A stretch of DNA of 64,000 nt from Ostrinia nubilalis (taxonomy: Eukaryota > Arthropoda > Insecta > Lepidoptera > Crambidae), in NCBI RefSeq assembly GCF_963855985.1, contig NC_087095.1, positions 13,030,001 to 13,094,000 of the forward strand, in the 5' to 3' direction. Made by a program: the position numbers and the translations under genes. Position 1 is the first letter of the stretch; every line of letters starts with the position of its first letter. Of the stretch, positions 11,421 through 22,045 are shown one piece after another. The notes under the pieces are model-generated. The model saw only the letters and a list, made by a program, of their open reading frames with translations, made no database searches and was not told where the DNA came from.

Positions 11421-11535
11421 TTAGCGGTCACATGTCCCAAGCTCCATGCTGCCCGAACATCCTGCCCGTCTGTCCACCGAGTCATTGGCAAGGCCGGGTA
11501 ATTGCAGATCGCTGCCCGCGTTCCCCGCAGGTGGT
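11421..11535 (-). CDS. Candidate internal exon, minus strand (unidentified)
   Basis: A 115-base GC-rich island in AT-rich DNA, bounded on the minus strand by an acceptor (ACATTCCTTTTAG) and a perfect donor (GTAAGT, reverse complement at 11415-11420). One frame is open throughout (HLRGTRAAICNYPALPMTRW, then TDGQDVRAAWSLGHVTA). A second frame is open until a TAA at the exon end. I do not recognise the product. The sharp GC change at both splice sites argues for a real exon, possibly 5' UTR. Homology evidence is lacking. Confidence 0.35.
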
Positions 11536-11817
11536 CTAAAAGGAATGTTAATGGACCGAGTGCCATAATTTGTACCAGCTAGAGCCTTTAATAATCAATG
11601 TTTAACAAACGGTAAATACAGGACGGATGGTTTGAGATAACTTAATCCTTTGATGAGCTGGTTTATTGAACGAGCACCTTGAAGGATGCGTTTTTATTGT
11701 GCCTGCAGTTTTATATTTCTGCAATAAATAGCGGCGACTTTTCGCCGTAGTTACGCCGACTATTATTAACCGACGGCATCAGAAGGATGCTTATTTTTTT
11801 TAAACATGAATGTGAAG

Positions 11818-11985
11818 TCGAACCTTAATTTCGAACTCCTATGTTCTTCTGATTAATTTCGTTGCGGGTCCAATGACAGTTTAACTTTCTCCCGGGACAA
11901 ACTTGACATTCATTGGTTGGGTTTTTATGGCGGTCAAGCTGTAGATCCTGGCTACACAGGAGTTGCAGTGGTGGAAACGAGAGGT
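11818..11985 (+). repeat. Dispersed repeat D, copy 1
   Basis: About 170 bp from TCGAACCTTAATTTCGAACT to GTGGTGGAAACGAGAGG. It is about 90% identical by eye to the reverse complement of 19931-20100 and to 22381-22552. No open frame, TIR or poly(A) tail is seen, so the family is unclassified. Confidence 0.75.
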
Positions 11986-12578
11986 AGTGTGAAAATATCC
12001 ACGAAACATGTTAGTTATGATTTTATGATACTTTATAAAGGTAAAGCTAACAAAGCAAAAGTCCAACAGAATTGAGAACCTCCTCATTTTGTTGAAGTCG
12101 GTTAAAAAGTATAGTGTATAATTAATTTACTACGCAAAAAGCTTTGTTTGGAATCTATCCAACCAATGCATACTTAAAAATTAACACTAAGCGTAGGTAC
12201 AATTTCTTTGACCCCACCTGGATTGGAATCCACAACCACAACTGACTTAAGCAACCCAACACCCAGAGGTCTCTTTTACAAATTATTAAAACATTTTAAA
12301 ATCGAACTGCCTAAGGCGGGAATAGTTTGAGATGCGACTCTTAACGCTAAAAATTAAATAACTATTTTACAATGAGTTTCAATATGTATGGCACGATCAA
12401 CTAATTATCAAGTTTCTAGCAGGTGGTCTCATGCGCAGGCACGGGCTGTAATCTTGATGATGGCTGCTTACATCAATAAGTCACGGACCACGATTTAGTT
12501 AAGGCTCTTACACACGATATACTGGATATAAAGGTAAGTTAGGGTAAACAGGGTAGGTATACTAAAGTTCAGTTAGAC
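11986..12578. other. AT-rich intergenic DNA, nothing recognised
   Basis: No gene or clear repeat apart from a short segment near 12305 (CTGCCTAAGGCGGGAATAGT). That segment recurs inverted near 46563-46590 and probably marks an old dispersed repeat. Confidence 0.4.
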
Positions 12579-12591
12579 TGAGTTTCTTCTG

Positions 12592-12727
12592 ACCTGATAA
12601 AGGTCATGAAAGCAGGAAGGCGCTGGATGCAGGCTGCTACCAACCGTGCGATGTGGAAGTCATTGGGGGAGGCCTATGTTTAGCAGTGGACGTCCTGTGG
12701 CTGAAATGATGATGATGATGATGATAA
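12592..12727 (+). mobile_element. 5'-truncated RTE insertion with 13-bp target duplication
   Basis: It contains the RTE 3' end (GGAGGCCTATGTTTAGCAGT, then GGACGTCCTGTGGCTGAAAT) followed by a (GAT)n tail. TGAGTTTCTTCTG occurs immediately before (12579-12591) and after (12728-12740), a clean target-site duplication from target-primed reverse transcription. Only the last 45 or so codons are represented. Confidence 0.85.
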
Positions 12728-12740
12728 TGAGTTTCTTCTG

Positions 12741-13579
12741 CCACTTCTTCTCAGTACCAGCCCATGTGTTGTCCCGAAGTGGTGGTAGGGAAAGCTATTT
12801 GGGACGTGTATAAGCGCCCTGGAAAGGGCCTAAGTACTTTTTTACTTGTATAGATTTATAAGTCAATATTTTCTAGGCCAACAGAGTAATGTAATGAGGG
12901 TGCTGTTACCGTAAATGTCGTAGGAGACGATTAAAGCAAAAATATGTAAACGCCTCTCCAACCCAGCGTGGGGAGTGTATGCCAAATTCCATTTGCCATC
13001 AATAAATTAGAAAAGTCTCAGATTAAATCATGATCACAATGACGATGATCCCTAATTTTAATAAAAATAAGTAAGTAACTAGGTACGAATATGTAGTAAT
13101 ATTTTAAAAACTTCATTAACTTTATAGATCCAAATGGTTTGTAACAAAATGGTTTTCTTGCAAACTAACTTCCAAAAAATATTTAGATTTTTAATAAAGT
13201 TTTCTAGTTACACGTCGCAATGATCTAGTTGATCACCAAAAACACCTCTAAACCATACTCAAGCCAAACTTAAAAATCAAACCAAATGTGTGCGAGCCTT
13301 AACTTAGGTCTCAAAACGTCGCTCGTTTCCGATAGTATATTACTTATATCCTTTGCGATCGAGACGTCTGCCGGATTCCATCAGTCAGCGAAGATTCCAA
13401 TCTGGGGACATTTCGTATTAACCTTCAAGGGAAATCAATCTCCATCCCTTGTGCATATTTGAATGAGTAGGTGTAATTGAATGGATGAGATTTTGGCCGT
13501 TAACTGGTTTTAGTGGTTAATTTTAGGCCAGGATTTAACTAGTGGTTGAGAAAGTTTTCAATGCTTAGTTTCATGTATA
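12741..13579. other. Intergenic DNA with one dispersed-repeat trace
   Basis: Around 12770-12840 a segment with CGAAGTGGTGGTAGGGAAAG resembles 26293-26350 (AGAAGTGGTGGTAGGGCAAG), an unclassified dispersed repeat. Nothing else is recognised. Confidence 0.4.
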
Positions 13580-13785
13580 TCTATAAAAGCGAAAGGTCGC
13601 TGACTGACTCACTCACTCATCACAAATCTCAGAAACTACAAGTACTGGGAATCTCAAATTTTGCATGGGGGTTCCTTTTAGAACGTACGAGTAGGTGCTC
13701 ACTAAGACGGGATTTTGCAAAATTCAACCCTAAAGGGGTAAAACGGGATCCACGCGTACCTACGAAGTCGCGGGCGGCCGCTAGT
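13580..13785 (+). mobile_element. Helitron-like element, divergent subfamily
   Basis: It starts TCTATAAAAGCGAAAGG and ends in a GC-rich segment (GTCGCGGGCGGCCG) immediately before CTAGT at 13781-13785. The middle (GGGTAAAACGGGATCCACGC) matches the CTAGT-proximal part of the minus-strand element at 53765-54123. Confidence 0.7.
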
Positions 13786-13845
13786 TCAAAATAAAAGTAA
13801 GTGGGTAATAAAGATAGATTCTAAAATAATCTCGTGCCTCTAATG

Positions 13846-13990
13846 TCTAACCTTAGATTATTCTGTAGCCATATCAACAATGTCAACAGTATTGTGTTTT
13901 GGCAGTTGTAGGTAAGATAACCAGTTCTTCTGTGCTCGACGATTCCGGGTGAAAGAGGAAGCAGGCCAAGAGCTTGGCTGTGAGTAAAAA
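13846..13990. repeat. Dispersed repeat E, copy 1
   Basis: It shares CAACAATGTCAACAG, CGGCAGTT-like, GAGGTAAGATA-like and GATTCCGGGTG motifs with 17624-17800. The second copy also carries CAGGTGAGATGCGGGCCAAG, seen in 3' parts of moth LINEs, so this may be a LINE or SINE remnant. Confidence 0.5.
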
Positions 13991-16212
13991 ATGCCAAGTT
14001 GAATTTGAAAACATCCCAATAAATAAAACTTTGCCGGTTATCTATCACAAGAATTACTGACTTAATTGCTTTATTAAATTTGAAACCATGCCAATGTACT
14101 TATTGTTTGTGTAATTTATCGAAACTATAATCACGTAAGTAGTTAAACGTATGATTAAATATTATCAACTATTGAATCAAAGGGTTTGTCAGTATCGTAA
14201 TCAAGTTAATATCGTTTACTAAAGTTTATCCGCATTCATGAACTATTGCGAATTGCATTGTTGGTGGCTGTGACAAATTTTAATGGAAACAGGTAATTGT
14301 AACTACGACAGAGCCCAAATATAACAGAATAGTAATTGTGGTATTGAGATTAATATCACATGGATTCCATAGTGACGAGCCTTTCTGTATGTTTTAATAC
14401 GTTTCAGGGGTGTTCGGGAACATTGAAAAATTTATGCTACATTTTTCGGGTGTTGTTTGAACAAAAGTTCACAAACGAAATTATAAACTGTTTAGGGTTT
14501 ACGTTACACATTATTGCTCTATATTGGATGTGTCTTAGGCTCCAACTACCCCCGTACTAATTTGGGGACACCCTGTATTTCGTAGTGAGTGATACGAATT
14601 TATCAGGTAGAATATAATACTACCGGTATTTTGTAAATCTCAACCAGTTTACAAAAGTTTTTGGTTTTGGATTTCTTGAAAATATTGGAATGATTCGACT
14701 AGATTAGCTTGGGCTTGTAAAGTGCGTAATTTTTCCCAAAGAAAATATTCCGATAGCCAAGATGCTGAGATGCAGCCGTATCTCATGAGAACTCCTTGAT
14801 TAGTTATTTTAGAAAAGATTAACTTACGGATGCAATAAGTCTGTGTCGCCATTTTGTTTAATATCTTACAGTACAGGGTCTTGCAATTATACGAATAATT
14901 TATCAAATGAATAATAGCTCAACTTTCTTAACCGTTTTTGTTTTGCTATTTTTAATGTTCTGTAAAAATCAAATGTAGCTTATTCCCTAGGCATTATTAC
15001 AGTATTTTCTACATAAACAGAATTAGGTACTTATTTAGGTACATATTTTATTCAGAGAATCTATTCATTTTCACCTTAAAACGATAGCCTATTTAAAACA
15101 AAATACTTAAAACAACTCTATTATAAATATTTCACCCTTAAGCCTTAAGTTTCTTAACTTAGATTTGACCTTCACTAAACATTGTTAACCCATAACCCGT
15201 CCGCATCACAAAAAGTAACATCCGAAATATTCGACATAAAACGGCTTAAAATCCGCATCAATCTACTTAACCCCAAAAAGCCATGTGTCCAGCCTTTTTG
15301 CTCGATTCAGGTATTTATGTCAACTGCAATAAGAACAACGGGTATTCCCGTGAAACGCTAACAATGAAACTTTTTGCACCTCCCGGCTGGCTGAAAAGAA
15401 AAAAATAATAAAAATGGCGTAGACGAATTTCTCGGCTGTACTCGGGAAATTTAACGGGGAAACAGGAAAGGGTGTCGGGCACGCGTGTAGACGGCTCAGT
15501 ATTGTATTGTTTTAAAAATATTTTCTATTTTAGAGATGAGTAGTTTATACAAATAATGATGCGTGCTTTTGAGGGGTTAAGAACGCCCTAAGCAATATTA
15601 ATTTAAGATGTAAAAAAAACTTTATAAATGAAAAGTATCTCAGAAAAAGTATATTTATATTGTTGGATTAGAAAATACCTACGAATTTGGTAGTACTAAC
15701 TAAATTCTCGGTATTAATGATTATAAAAATTCAGATAAACGATGATTCCAAAAACATTTCCTAATATGGTTATTTTTTCGGAATTAATTTGAACCTTATA
15801 TTAAACTATCTCTATATTATTATTATGAATTCCATTGAATAATTCGCGGGACCCATAAAAATACAATTCATTTTATTAGTGTATTTCAAACTTATATTGC
15901 TTTTCACTCATTGAAGCTTTATTGAACCCTCGATCAGTTTTTACTGCACCAAAAGTTTTCACTTCATTTGACAACCGTTTACAAACCTGCCTATGGAACC
16001 CTATTTTCTTTTTTTGCAAACGCACAGCCAGTACGGTCAGTGTGGCTGCGAAGCGTTGGAATTCCTATAGATAAGGCGAGTGTTCGGAATAACAATCATG
16101 TGTTTTTTACCAAAACCCATAGTTTCGTTGTTGAAAATTTTACGATCGTGTCCCACGCGAGTGGGAATGGTGTTAAAGCACTGGATTTTTCCACTGACAC
16201 ACGAGTGTCACT
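13991..16212. other. AT-rich intergenic DNA, nothing recognised
   Basis: Open stretches at 14360-14560 and 14649-14906 and one near 15968-16243 have no domains. The last runs into a MITE and is not a gene. No RNA gene was seen. Confidence 0.4.
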
Positions 16213-16321
16213 GACGCCGTATTCACAAACGATGCTTGCATAAGTGAAGCAGCAAATCGAACGCACAGCGTTGTATAGAGCTCTGTGACCTCATAGTAAT
16301 GTTTGTGAATCCGGGCGTTAA
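16213..16321. repeat. MITE family B (CGCCCGTATTCACAAAC ends), shortened copy
   Basis: It runs from ACGCCGTATTCACAAACGAT through GAAGCAGCAAATCGAACGCA to TTTGTGAATCCGGGCGTTAA. Longer relatives are at 17964-18116, 20378-20523 and 44094-44241. The ends are inverted repeats with TTAA-like flanks, which hints at piggyBac-type mobilisation (inference). Confidence 0.75.
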
Positions 16322-17034
16322 GTACTATGATGTCACTAGTCAGAAGCTTAAATACAGGTACTTATATTTAGACTGCTACGTGCGCATGGCGTTCAAAATT
16401 TCAATGAGACACAAATCGGCGTAGGTCCGGGTCTTTAGTCGCATAAAGAAGCCATAAAATCACTCTTAGTCATAGATTCTATCTCGCGATTACTCTAAAA
16501 TAAATGAAATACGAGTAGGTACAACCAAAGTAACCATTTAAGTACATTAGTTTGGGACTAGAAGCGTAGTGTAAAATGTCCAAGGATATTTATATTTATT
16601 ATTTATTTACCTACCAAAAAGGTTCATTAAATGGTTGAATTGAATCCAGCTTGAGTTTCGTTCTTATTAGTACACATCTTAAATCATCAGAGGACTCTAA
16701 CAAAATCTTATGATAATCTTCTGATTCAGAAAAGTAAGTAAAGTAGTACAAGAATTTTTAAATAAACATTTGTAACATTTCCAGGAAATAACATTGGGAT
16801 AACTGGAACGTGCAACTTTCTAGTGGGTTACAATGAAGTTTTGAAAAATCGTACAAGTTGAAAATGTTCCCGAGATAAGTTGTAGTAACAAAAAATTTGG
16901 CGTTTAGTTTCAAACATTCAGAATTAATGTTAGTCTCCATATCTGTAGGATCTCATTCTGCTGAAAAAGGCTTATAAAAGGAGGTTTAGCTTCGTGAAAT
17001 TTGTTTGAAAGTGGTTTACATTTCATACGTTCCT
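16322..17034. other. AT-rich intergenic DNA, nothing recognised
   Basis: No supported gene, RNA gene or repeat. Confidence 0.4.
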
Positions 17035-17222
17035 TTTAGCCGAAAGACGTCGACCTACACAAAGATCTATCCCCCAAGGATTTCCACAACAATCAGACCT
17101 GCGCTGCCGCATCCGTGCTTCCCGCGACTTTCACCAGATCGTCGGTCCACCTAGCTAGAAGGTGGCCTGCCCACACTAAACGCCGTTCGGTCCGTAGTCG
17201 CCACTCGAGGACTTTTCTGCCT
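17035..17222 (-). mobile_element. RTE-like LINE 3' fragment (subfamily B)
   Basis: It contains AGATCGTCGGTCCACCTAGC and a degenerate 3' end (CCGAAAGACGTCGACCTACA), colinear with 9974-10097 and 25978-26190. It is interrupted by mutations and carries no usable frame. Confidence 0.7.
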
Positions 17223-17623
17223 CAACTACATCATTTACTGTATATTCTGTCGGAAAATTGAGGTCACGTAAGCATAACATACGTAAAGACGTTAAATAAT
17301 TATCGTACTTTCTATTAACCATTAAATTGAATATACCTACGTAAGTTAAAGTTTAATGTAAAACTCTGAAAAACTCCGTCACACACATTTCAGCTCTGAA
17401 AACCCAATTAGTTTTCAATGAACTGTTAAATTAGATTTTCAGTTGCTTTGAAATCAATAAAAGTTAGTCCGTGAGTTGGCGAACGAGTGACAAGCGAGTA
17501 TTATTATGTAAACATGACGTAGTTTTTTAATTATTTTAAATAATGTATTTACAGATGACGTAAACATAGTGCCATCTTTGTAGGTAGGTACTAGAGTATT
17601 TTCTAAGTCCACCTGGCTAGCTT

Positions 17624-17800
17624 ACCACCATCTTACCTAAGTCTGTCGCCATAACAACAATGTTAACTGCATTGTTGTGTTCCGGCAGTTAGAGGTAAGA
17701 TAGCTAGTTCCTCTATGGTTGAGGATTCCGAGTGATGCTCGCTTCCACCTTCTCCCTTTCCGTCAGGTGAGATGCGGGCCAAGAGATTCCTCAATGTGGA
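17624..17800. repeat. Dispersed repeat E, copy 2
   Basis: It reads CTGTCGCCATAACAACAATG, then TTCCGGCAGTTAGAGGTAAG, then GTCAGGTGAGATGCGGGCC. It is the better-preserved relative of 13846-13990. No coding potential. Confidence 0.55.
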
Positions 17801-17836
17801 TAAAAAATATTTTTTTTTTTCATAAAAAAAACTGTA

Positions 17837-17967
17837 TTAGGCTGGGTTGCACGGGCATCATCTTACTTTAACTTTGACAAACGTCAAAAATCTGACAAAT
17901 TCCATAGAAAAAACACCGGTTATCGTTAAAGTTATGGTCAAAGTTAGGTGGTGCAACTCAGCCTTAC
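17837..17967. repeat. MITE family A copy
   Basis: It is complete, with TTAGGCTGGGTTGCAC at the left and GGTGGTGCAACTCAGCCTTA at the right. It abuts a family B MITE with essentially no spacer. Confidence 0.8.
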
Positions 17968-18116
17968 GTCCGTGTTCACAAACGATGCTTGCTTAAGTGA
18001 AGCAGCAAATCGAACGCACAGCGTTGATTAGAGCTCTGTGATTGGTTCGTGTGTCACCTTGTGCATCTACGCACACTGTGAGACCTCATAGTGATGTTTG
18101 TGAATACGGGCGTTAA
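17964..18116. repeat. MITE family B, full-length copy
   Basis: It runs from TTACGTCCGTGTTCACAAAC to GTTTGTGAATACGGGCGTTA, about 150 bp. Inside are AACGCACAGCGTTG and TGATTGGTTCGTGTGTCACC. It directly follows a family A MITE. Confidence 0.8.
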
Positions 18117-18225
18117 ACTATAGATAGTGAAATACAAAGCTCACAGTACAAACAGTCACTCGCTTCAGTCCAATCGATGCACAAAAAGTAGTTAACCGAT
18201 TGTTAATCGAATCGACTTATTTCAG

Positions 18226-18365
18226 CGTCCCGATGACAGTTGTTCGATAATTGGAAGCGGGACAATTAGCGATCGAGTGGTAATACCGATGGCGGATCGT
18301 CCCCCGGCACTCGATGTCACGCTTCGGATGTGTGACTTCCAGTACTGGGCACCTGTCGACTGCAG
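18226..18365 (+). CDS. Candidate exon, plus strand (unidentified)
   Basis: A 140-base GC-rich island follows a good acceptor (CGACTTATTTCAG). Reading phase 0, 46 codons are open, including CSIIGSGTISDRVVIPMADR and LRMCDFQYWAPVDC. It ends either at a weak donor (CAG|GTTTGA) or, if read through, at TAA nine codons later, which would make it a terminal exon. I do not recognise the product. Phase does not match the next plus-strand candidate at 23388. Coding character rests on composition, open frame and acceptor only. Confidence 0.35.
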
Positions 18366-18591
18366 GTTTGACCCAAAATGGATGTGGTAAAACCATGTTA
18401 CATAGTGTTAGGCTGCGAGTGTGAGTGTGTAGTGTTAGAGAGAATGAAATAAGCTGAAAGTTTTCAATGTTCATTGAGAAGAACATTGTCACGTGATTGC
18501 CTAAGGAGGTTTTTTTATGCACAACAAGACAGGTATTTGACCGCAATCGCACCTGGTGTTAAGTAAGAGGCAGGCTAGGATGGTACATTAT

Positions 18592-19250
18592 GGGGTGCGA
18601 TGGTGAGGGACCTCCTCGTGGTGCACCCTGGGCAACGTCCGCGTGGTCTGTTCACGCGGGCGGCTAACTTCTCACCTGCGCGGCAGGTCTCGTCAACTCG
18701 GCGGGCCTGTCGGGCAACCCGTAACCCACAATTGAGTGGGCCGGGGGCCGTCGAGGCATTTGCCCGGGCCACGATGCAGGGGACATCTTTAAAAACCCCC
18801 ACAGGTGGGGGCTGGCGGGGCGTTTGCCCGGGCCCATTCTTTGGAGGGCCGCTCTCGGTACCTCTCTGATCAGCAGAGCTGACCGAGCAGCGGCATAGAG
18901 CAGACCGTAACCCGCTACGGCGGGCCGGGGGTCCTGTTTTACTGGGCCGCGAGGAGAAAACCTCTATAAAAAACAACTGGAGGAGGGGATTGGGGGTTCC
19001 CTCGAAGCCAGAGAGGCTTGCTCGTGAGCGAGCCTCTAGCCTGAGGCGGAGCTGCGGACGAATGTCCAACCAGGACAATAACTCGCGGCTCCGTTTCTTT
19101 GGGCTCTGGTGGAAACCGTCGGGTTTTAGTGGGTAGGCCCCGCCTTTAGTGGGTAGGCGGGGAGAGTCCCACATAACCCACTGGCCGTCCCCATAGACCA
19201 GTGGGTATGCGCAAAGCATTTCCCGACGAAAAAAAAAAAAAAAAAAAAAA
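18592..19250 (+). mobile_element. Target-primed retroposon with poly(A) and 15-bp target duplication
   Basis: AGGATGGTACATTAT is present at 18577-18591 and again at 19251-19265. The 659-bp insert is GC-rich, starts GGGGTGCGATGGTGAGG and ends TCCCGACG followed by about 22 A. This is the signature of LINE-mediated insertion. A 214-codon open stretch on the opposite strand has no recognisable domain and reflects base composition. The 3' end (TAGTGGGTAGGC … CACATAACCCACT … GTGGGTAT … GACGA) is shared with 40164-40328. It may be a 5'-truncated LINE or a composite SINE-like unit of unknown clade. Confidence 0.85.
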
Positions 19251-19265
19251 AGGATGGTACATTAT

Positions 19266-19930
19266 CTGCCCTGTAAATTTTTATTCACTTTCACCGGATT
19301 ATAGTGGTCAGGAAAGACAGCAGCAGGCAGTGTTGTGTTTTGTTTTTCGACTGTTGATTACCTTAAGTACAGGTCAGTAAATAAGTATATGAAATTCAGT
19401 AGATATTAAATAATAAACGTTGAAGTTATGAAGTAAATGTTGTATTGTTTAAAGTAAGGGCAATTATTTCTGGCTGATGTCTTTTCAATATCGTTACTAT
19501 AATGCCACTTTAGTTTCCGATAAGGTTGAAGTGAAGCACTTACAAAGATGAATCTTAGAGTACTTATTTCATTAGTTCTGACACGAAAACGCTAGCAATT
19601 TTGCCTTATTTCATAAAGGGTATGAAGTAAAACCATTATACTAAGTGATCAAGACACATACGCTCGTAGTTAGCTCCTTAACAACTTCACTTTATATGTT
19701 AACTAAGTGTTTTAGTATTCAAAACGGACGGCCTCACATAAGTAGGTAGCACCTCAAGCTAAATAATATGGGTTCTTATGCAGTCTTAATAAGTGCTACT
19801 TTGCAATACAAATGTATAGTCTAACGTGATGTCGACTGTGTCTATTGCACTGGATTTAAAGTGACAAATTCGCGCTTATATTCCAACGTAATACAAAGAA
19901 GTTTTATCATTAACTACGGGACTATTCCAA
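19266..19930. other. AT-rich intergenic DNA, nothing recognised
   Basis: No supported gene, RNA gene or repeat. Confidence 0.4.
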
Positions 19931-20100
19931 CCTCTCGTTCCCACCACTGCAACTCCTGTGTAGCCAGGATCTACAGCTTGACCGCCATAAAAACCCAACC
20001 AATGAAGGTCAAGTTTGTCCCGGGGGAAAGTTAAACTGTCATTGGACCCGCAACGAAATTAATCAGAAGAACATAGGAGGAGTTCGAAATAAAGGTTCGA
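19931..20100 (-). repeat. Dispersed repeat D, copy 2 (inverted)
   Basis: The reverse complement matches 11818-11985 through GTAGATCCTGGCTACACAGG and TTGCGGGTCCAATGACAG. Confidence 0.75.
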
Positions 20101-20221
20101 CTTCCCTCCATTATTATTATCATTAACTGTTTAATATTATTGGGATAATAATATTGTGATCTATACCCAGTTATCCAGAGAGTGAAGTCTTCAACAACTG
20201 TTTGGTAGAGTCGGTTCGCCC

Positions 20222-20277
20222 ATCATCATCATTTCAGCCACAGTCCACTGCTGCTGAACATAGGCCTCTTCCAAGTG
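20222..20277 (-). mobile_element. RTE LINE 3' end, very short fragment
   Basis: The minus strand ends with ATGTTCAGCAGCAGTGGACT, then TGTGGCTGAAATGATGATGA. Only the last few codons and the tail remain. Confidence 0.65.
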
Positions 20278-20377
20278 TAGAAATTGAGAGGTATTTTTTA
20301 ATGAGATATCTTGAAGTAATGCTATAGTTATTATGAAGGATCTACTGTTGAAAATAAAGTAAAAAAAAGTATGCTTG

Positions 20378-20523
20378 TAACGCCTGTCTTCACAAACGAT
20401 GCTTGCTGAAGAAGCAAATCAAACGCACAGCGTTGAATAGAGCTCTGTGATTGGTTCGTGTGTCACCCTGTGCGTCCACGCGCACTGTGGGACTTCATAG
20501 TAATGTTTGTGAATACGGGCGTA
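20378..20523. repeat. MITE family B copy
   Basis: It runs from TAACGCCTGTCTTCACAAAC to AATGTTTGTGAATACGGGCG. It is colinear with 17964-18116. Confidence 0.8.
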
Positions 20524-20614
20524 AGTCTTAGTCTCTATGCATAATGAGATCACTCACACGAGCTAAGTATTGTTTAGGTATAGAACATATCCAAATAAAT
20601 CAGTAACGTTTGTC

Positions 20615-20723
20615 TAATGAGGGCTATCGTTTTTATACTTAACAGTTGGCACCCCTGGCGATTGACAGGACCTTACTCTACAGTGGCGTTAACTGGTGAG
20701 CGCTAAAACGATAGCCCTCATTA
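20615..20723. repeat. MITE family C, 109 bp with near-perfect TIRs
   Basis: It starts TAATGAGGGCTATCGTTTT and ends with the exact inverse AAAACGATAGCCCTCATTA. It is very compact and has TA at both borders, as for a mariner-mobilised MITE. Confidence 0.85.
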
Positions 20724-21424
20724 AGTACCATACACACAATACTAGACAACAATAAAGTAACTTATTAATATAACATAATTCACGTCAACCCTTCCATGTC
20801 CTTTGGGACTATAATTTTCTATTCTGAAATGCAAATGACAATAAAGCCTTTTTTCCATGACCTGTCTAAATTACAGTGACTTCTCGATGGAATATTGATC
20901 AGTTATTTATAGACTGAGTTCACTGACTGGGTTTTTGTTACGACACATTCAGATTCAAATTTTTGTTTCCGAATTTTGAGAAAAAAGCTTAAGTACCTAT
21001 TTAATAAAAGGTTAAAAAGCCTCGAATCGTTTGCAGAAGGTTTATAAGACAAATCTTACTTGGATTCAGTTAGAAACACATTTTGAGAAGCGTTTCTCAA
21101 ATAGGGGTCTGAAACAAACGATATTTTTCAGATAACTAGAAAATTTATGTCTTTTTTGAACATGTGACTTGTAATGTAATACATAACAACAAGAAACACT
21201 AGATTCTGAAGTGATTGAGAGTAATTTTTATTTCATTTAGGTACATTATTCGACACTATATTATTACTTACACTTAAATTCTTTTTCAGTTATAATGTAA
21301 CTTACTTTTCTATCTTCAGTAACTTAATCTTTTTGCATAACCCAAATCAAATAAATTAAACGTCTTTTAATCTGAAGGTGTTTGGCAAATGATTTCCACG
21401 GGCACAGTTAGTTAATTTCAATGC
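20724..21424. other. AT-rich intergenic DNA, nothing recognised
   Basis: No supported gene, RNA gene or repeat. Confidence 0.4.
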
Positions 21425-21551
21425 TTAGGCTGGGTTGCACCATCTTCTTACTTTAACTTTGACAAACGTCAAAAATCTGTCAAACTCCATACAAAATACA
21501 CCGGTTATCGTCATAGTTACGGTCAAAGTTAGGTGGTGCAACTCAGCCTTA
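21425..21551. repeat. MITE family A copy
   Basis: Complete, with TTAGGCTGGGTTGCACCATC at the left and GGTGGTGCAACTCAGCCTTA at the right. Confidence 0.8.
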
Positions 21552-21780
21552 GAATGCAATTAATAACGTAGAAACACGCGTATTGTCAAAAACATGACAA
21601 TGGCAAATGATTAACTGTTGAAATTATATTTCCACATCTATACAAAACGATTTGAAAGCATGCGGACATACCAAGAAATAAAATATGTCATGTTCAACAG
21701 ACATCAGATGTTATTAAAAAGTTGGACAAGCGTGACCAGACCAAACACCTCGTGGGTTCCGTGTCATTCCTGTCCATTCC

Positions 21781-21834
21781 TCCATATCGTGTAAATGTAT
21801 TGTACAAATTCACAATACATTTACACGATATGGA
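21781..21834. repeat. Perfect 23-bp inverted repeat, 8-base loop
   Basis: The arm at 21781-21803 (TCCATATCGTGTAAATGTAT, then TGT) is matched exactly by the inverse at 21812-21834. The loop is ACAAATTC. A transcript would fold into a 23-bp hairpin. Confidence 0.9.
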
Positions 21835-21910
21835 TTTCAAGACTAATCACTTCTACTTACGAGTATTAGGTACGTGGAACATTACGGGTATAGGTATTAT
21901 TTTAAACTTT

Positions 21911-22045
21911 CATGGTCACTAACAAAAATATTATTATTGACGGGATTGCTACTATACTCCGTGACCATGGCGCTTGCAACAGTGCCGAAATATCGGAAAC
22001 TCAAAATTAAGGTACATGGTAGCAATCCCGTCAATGATAATAATT
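21911..22045. repeat. Nested inverted repeats (TGACGGGATTGCTAC arms)
   Basis: TTATTGACGGGATTGCTAC near 21934-21952 is inverted at about 22019-22040 (GTAGCAATCCCGTCAATGAT). A second pair, CATGGTCAC / GTGACCATG, lies near 21911-21919 and 21960-21968. This suggests a small foldback transposon. The unit is unclassified. Confidence 0.65.

Noticed and set aside
15968..16243. 91-codon open stretch
   Set aside because: It runs into a family B MITE, has no domain and starts at a non-ATG codon.
18575..19219. 214-codon open stretch on the minus strand
   Set aside because: It is antisense within a GC-rich retroposon bounded by target duplications, has no domain, and is open because of composition.
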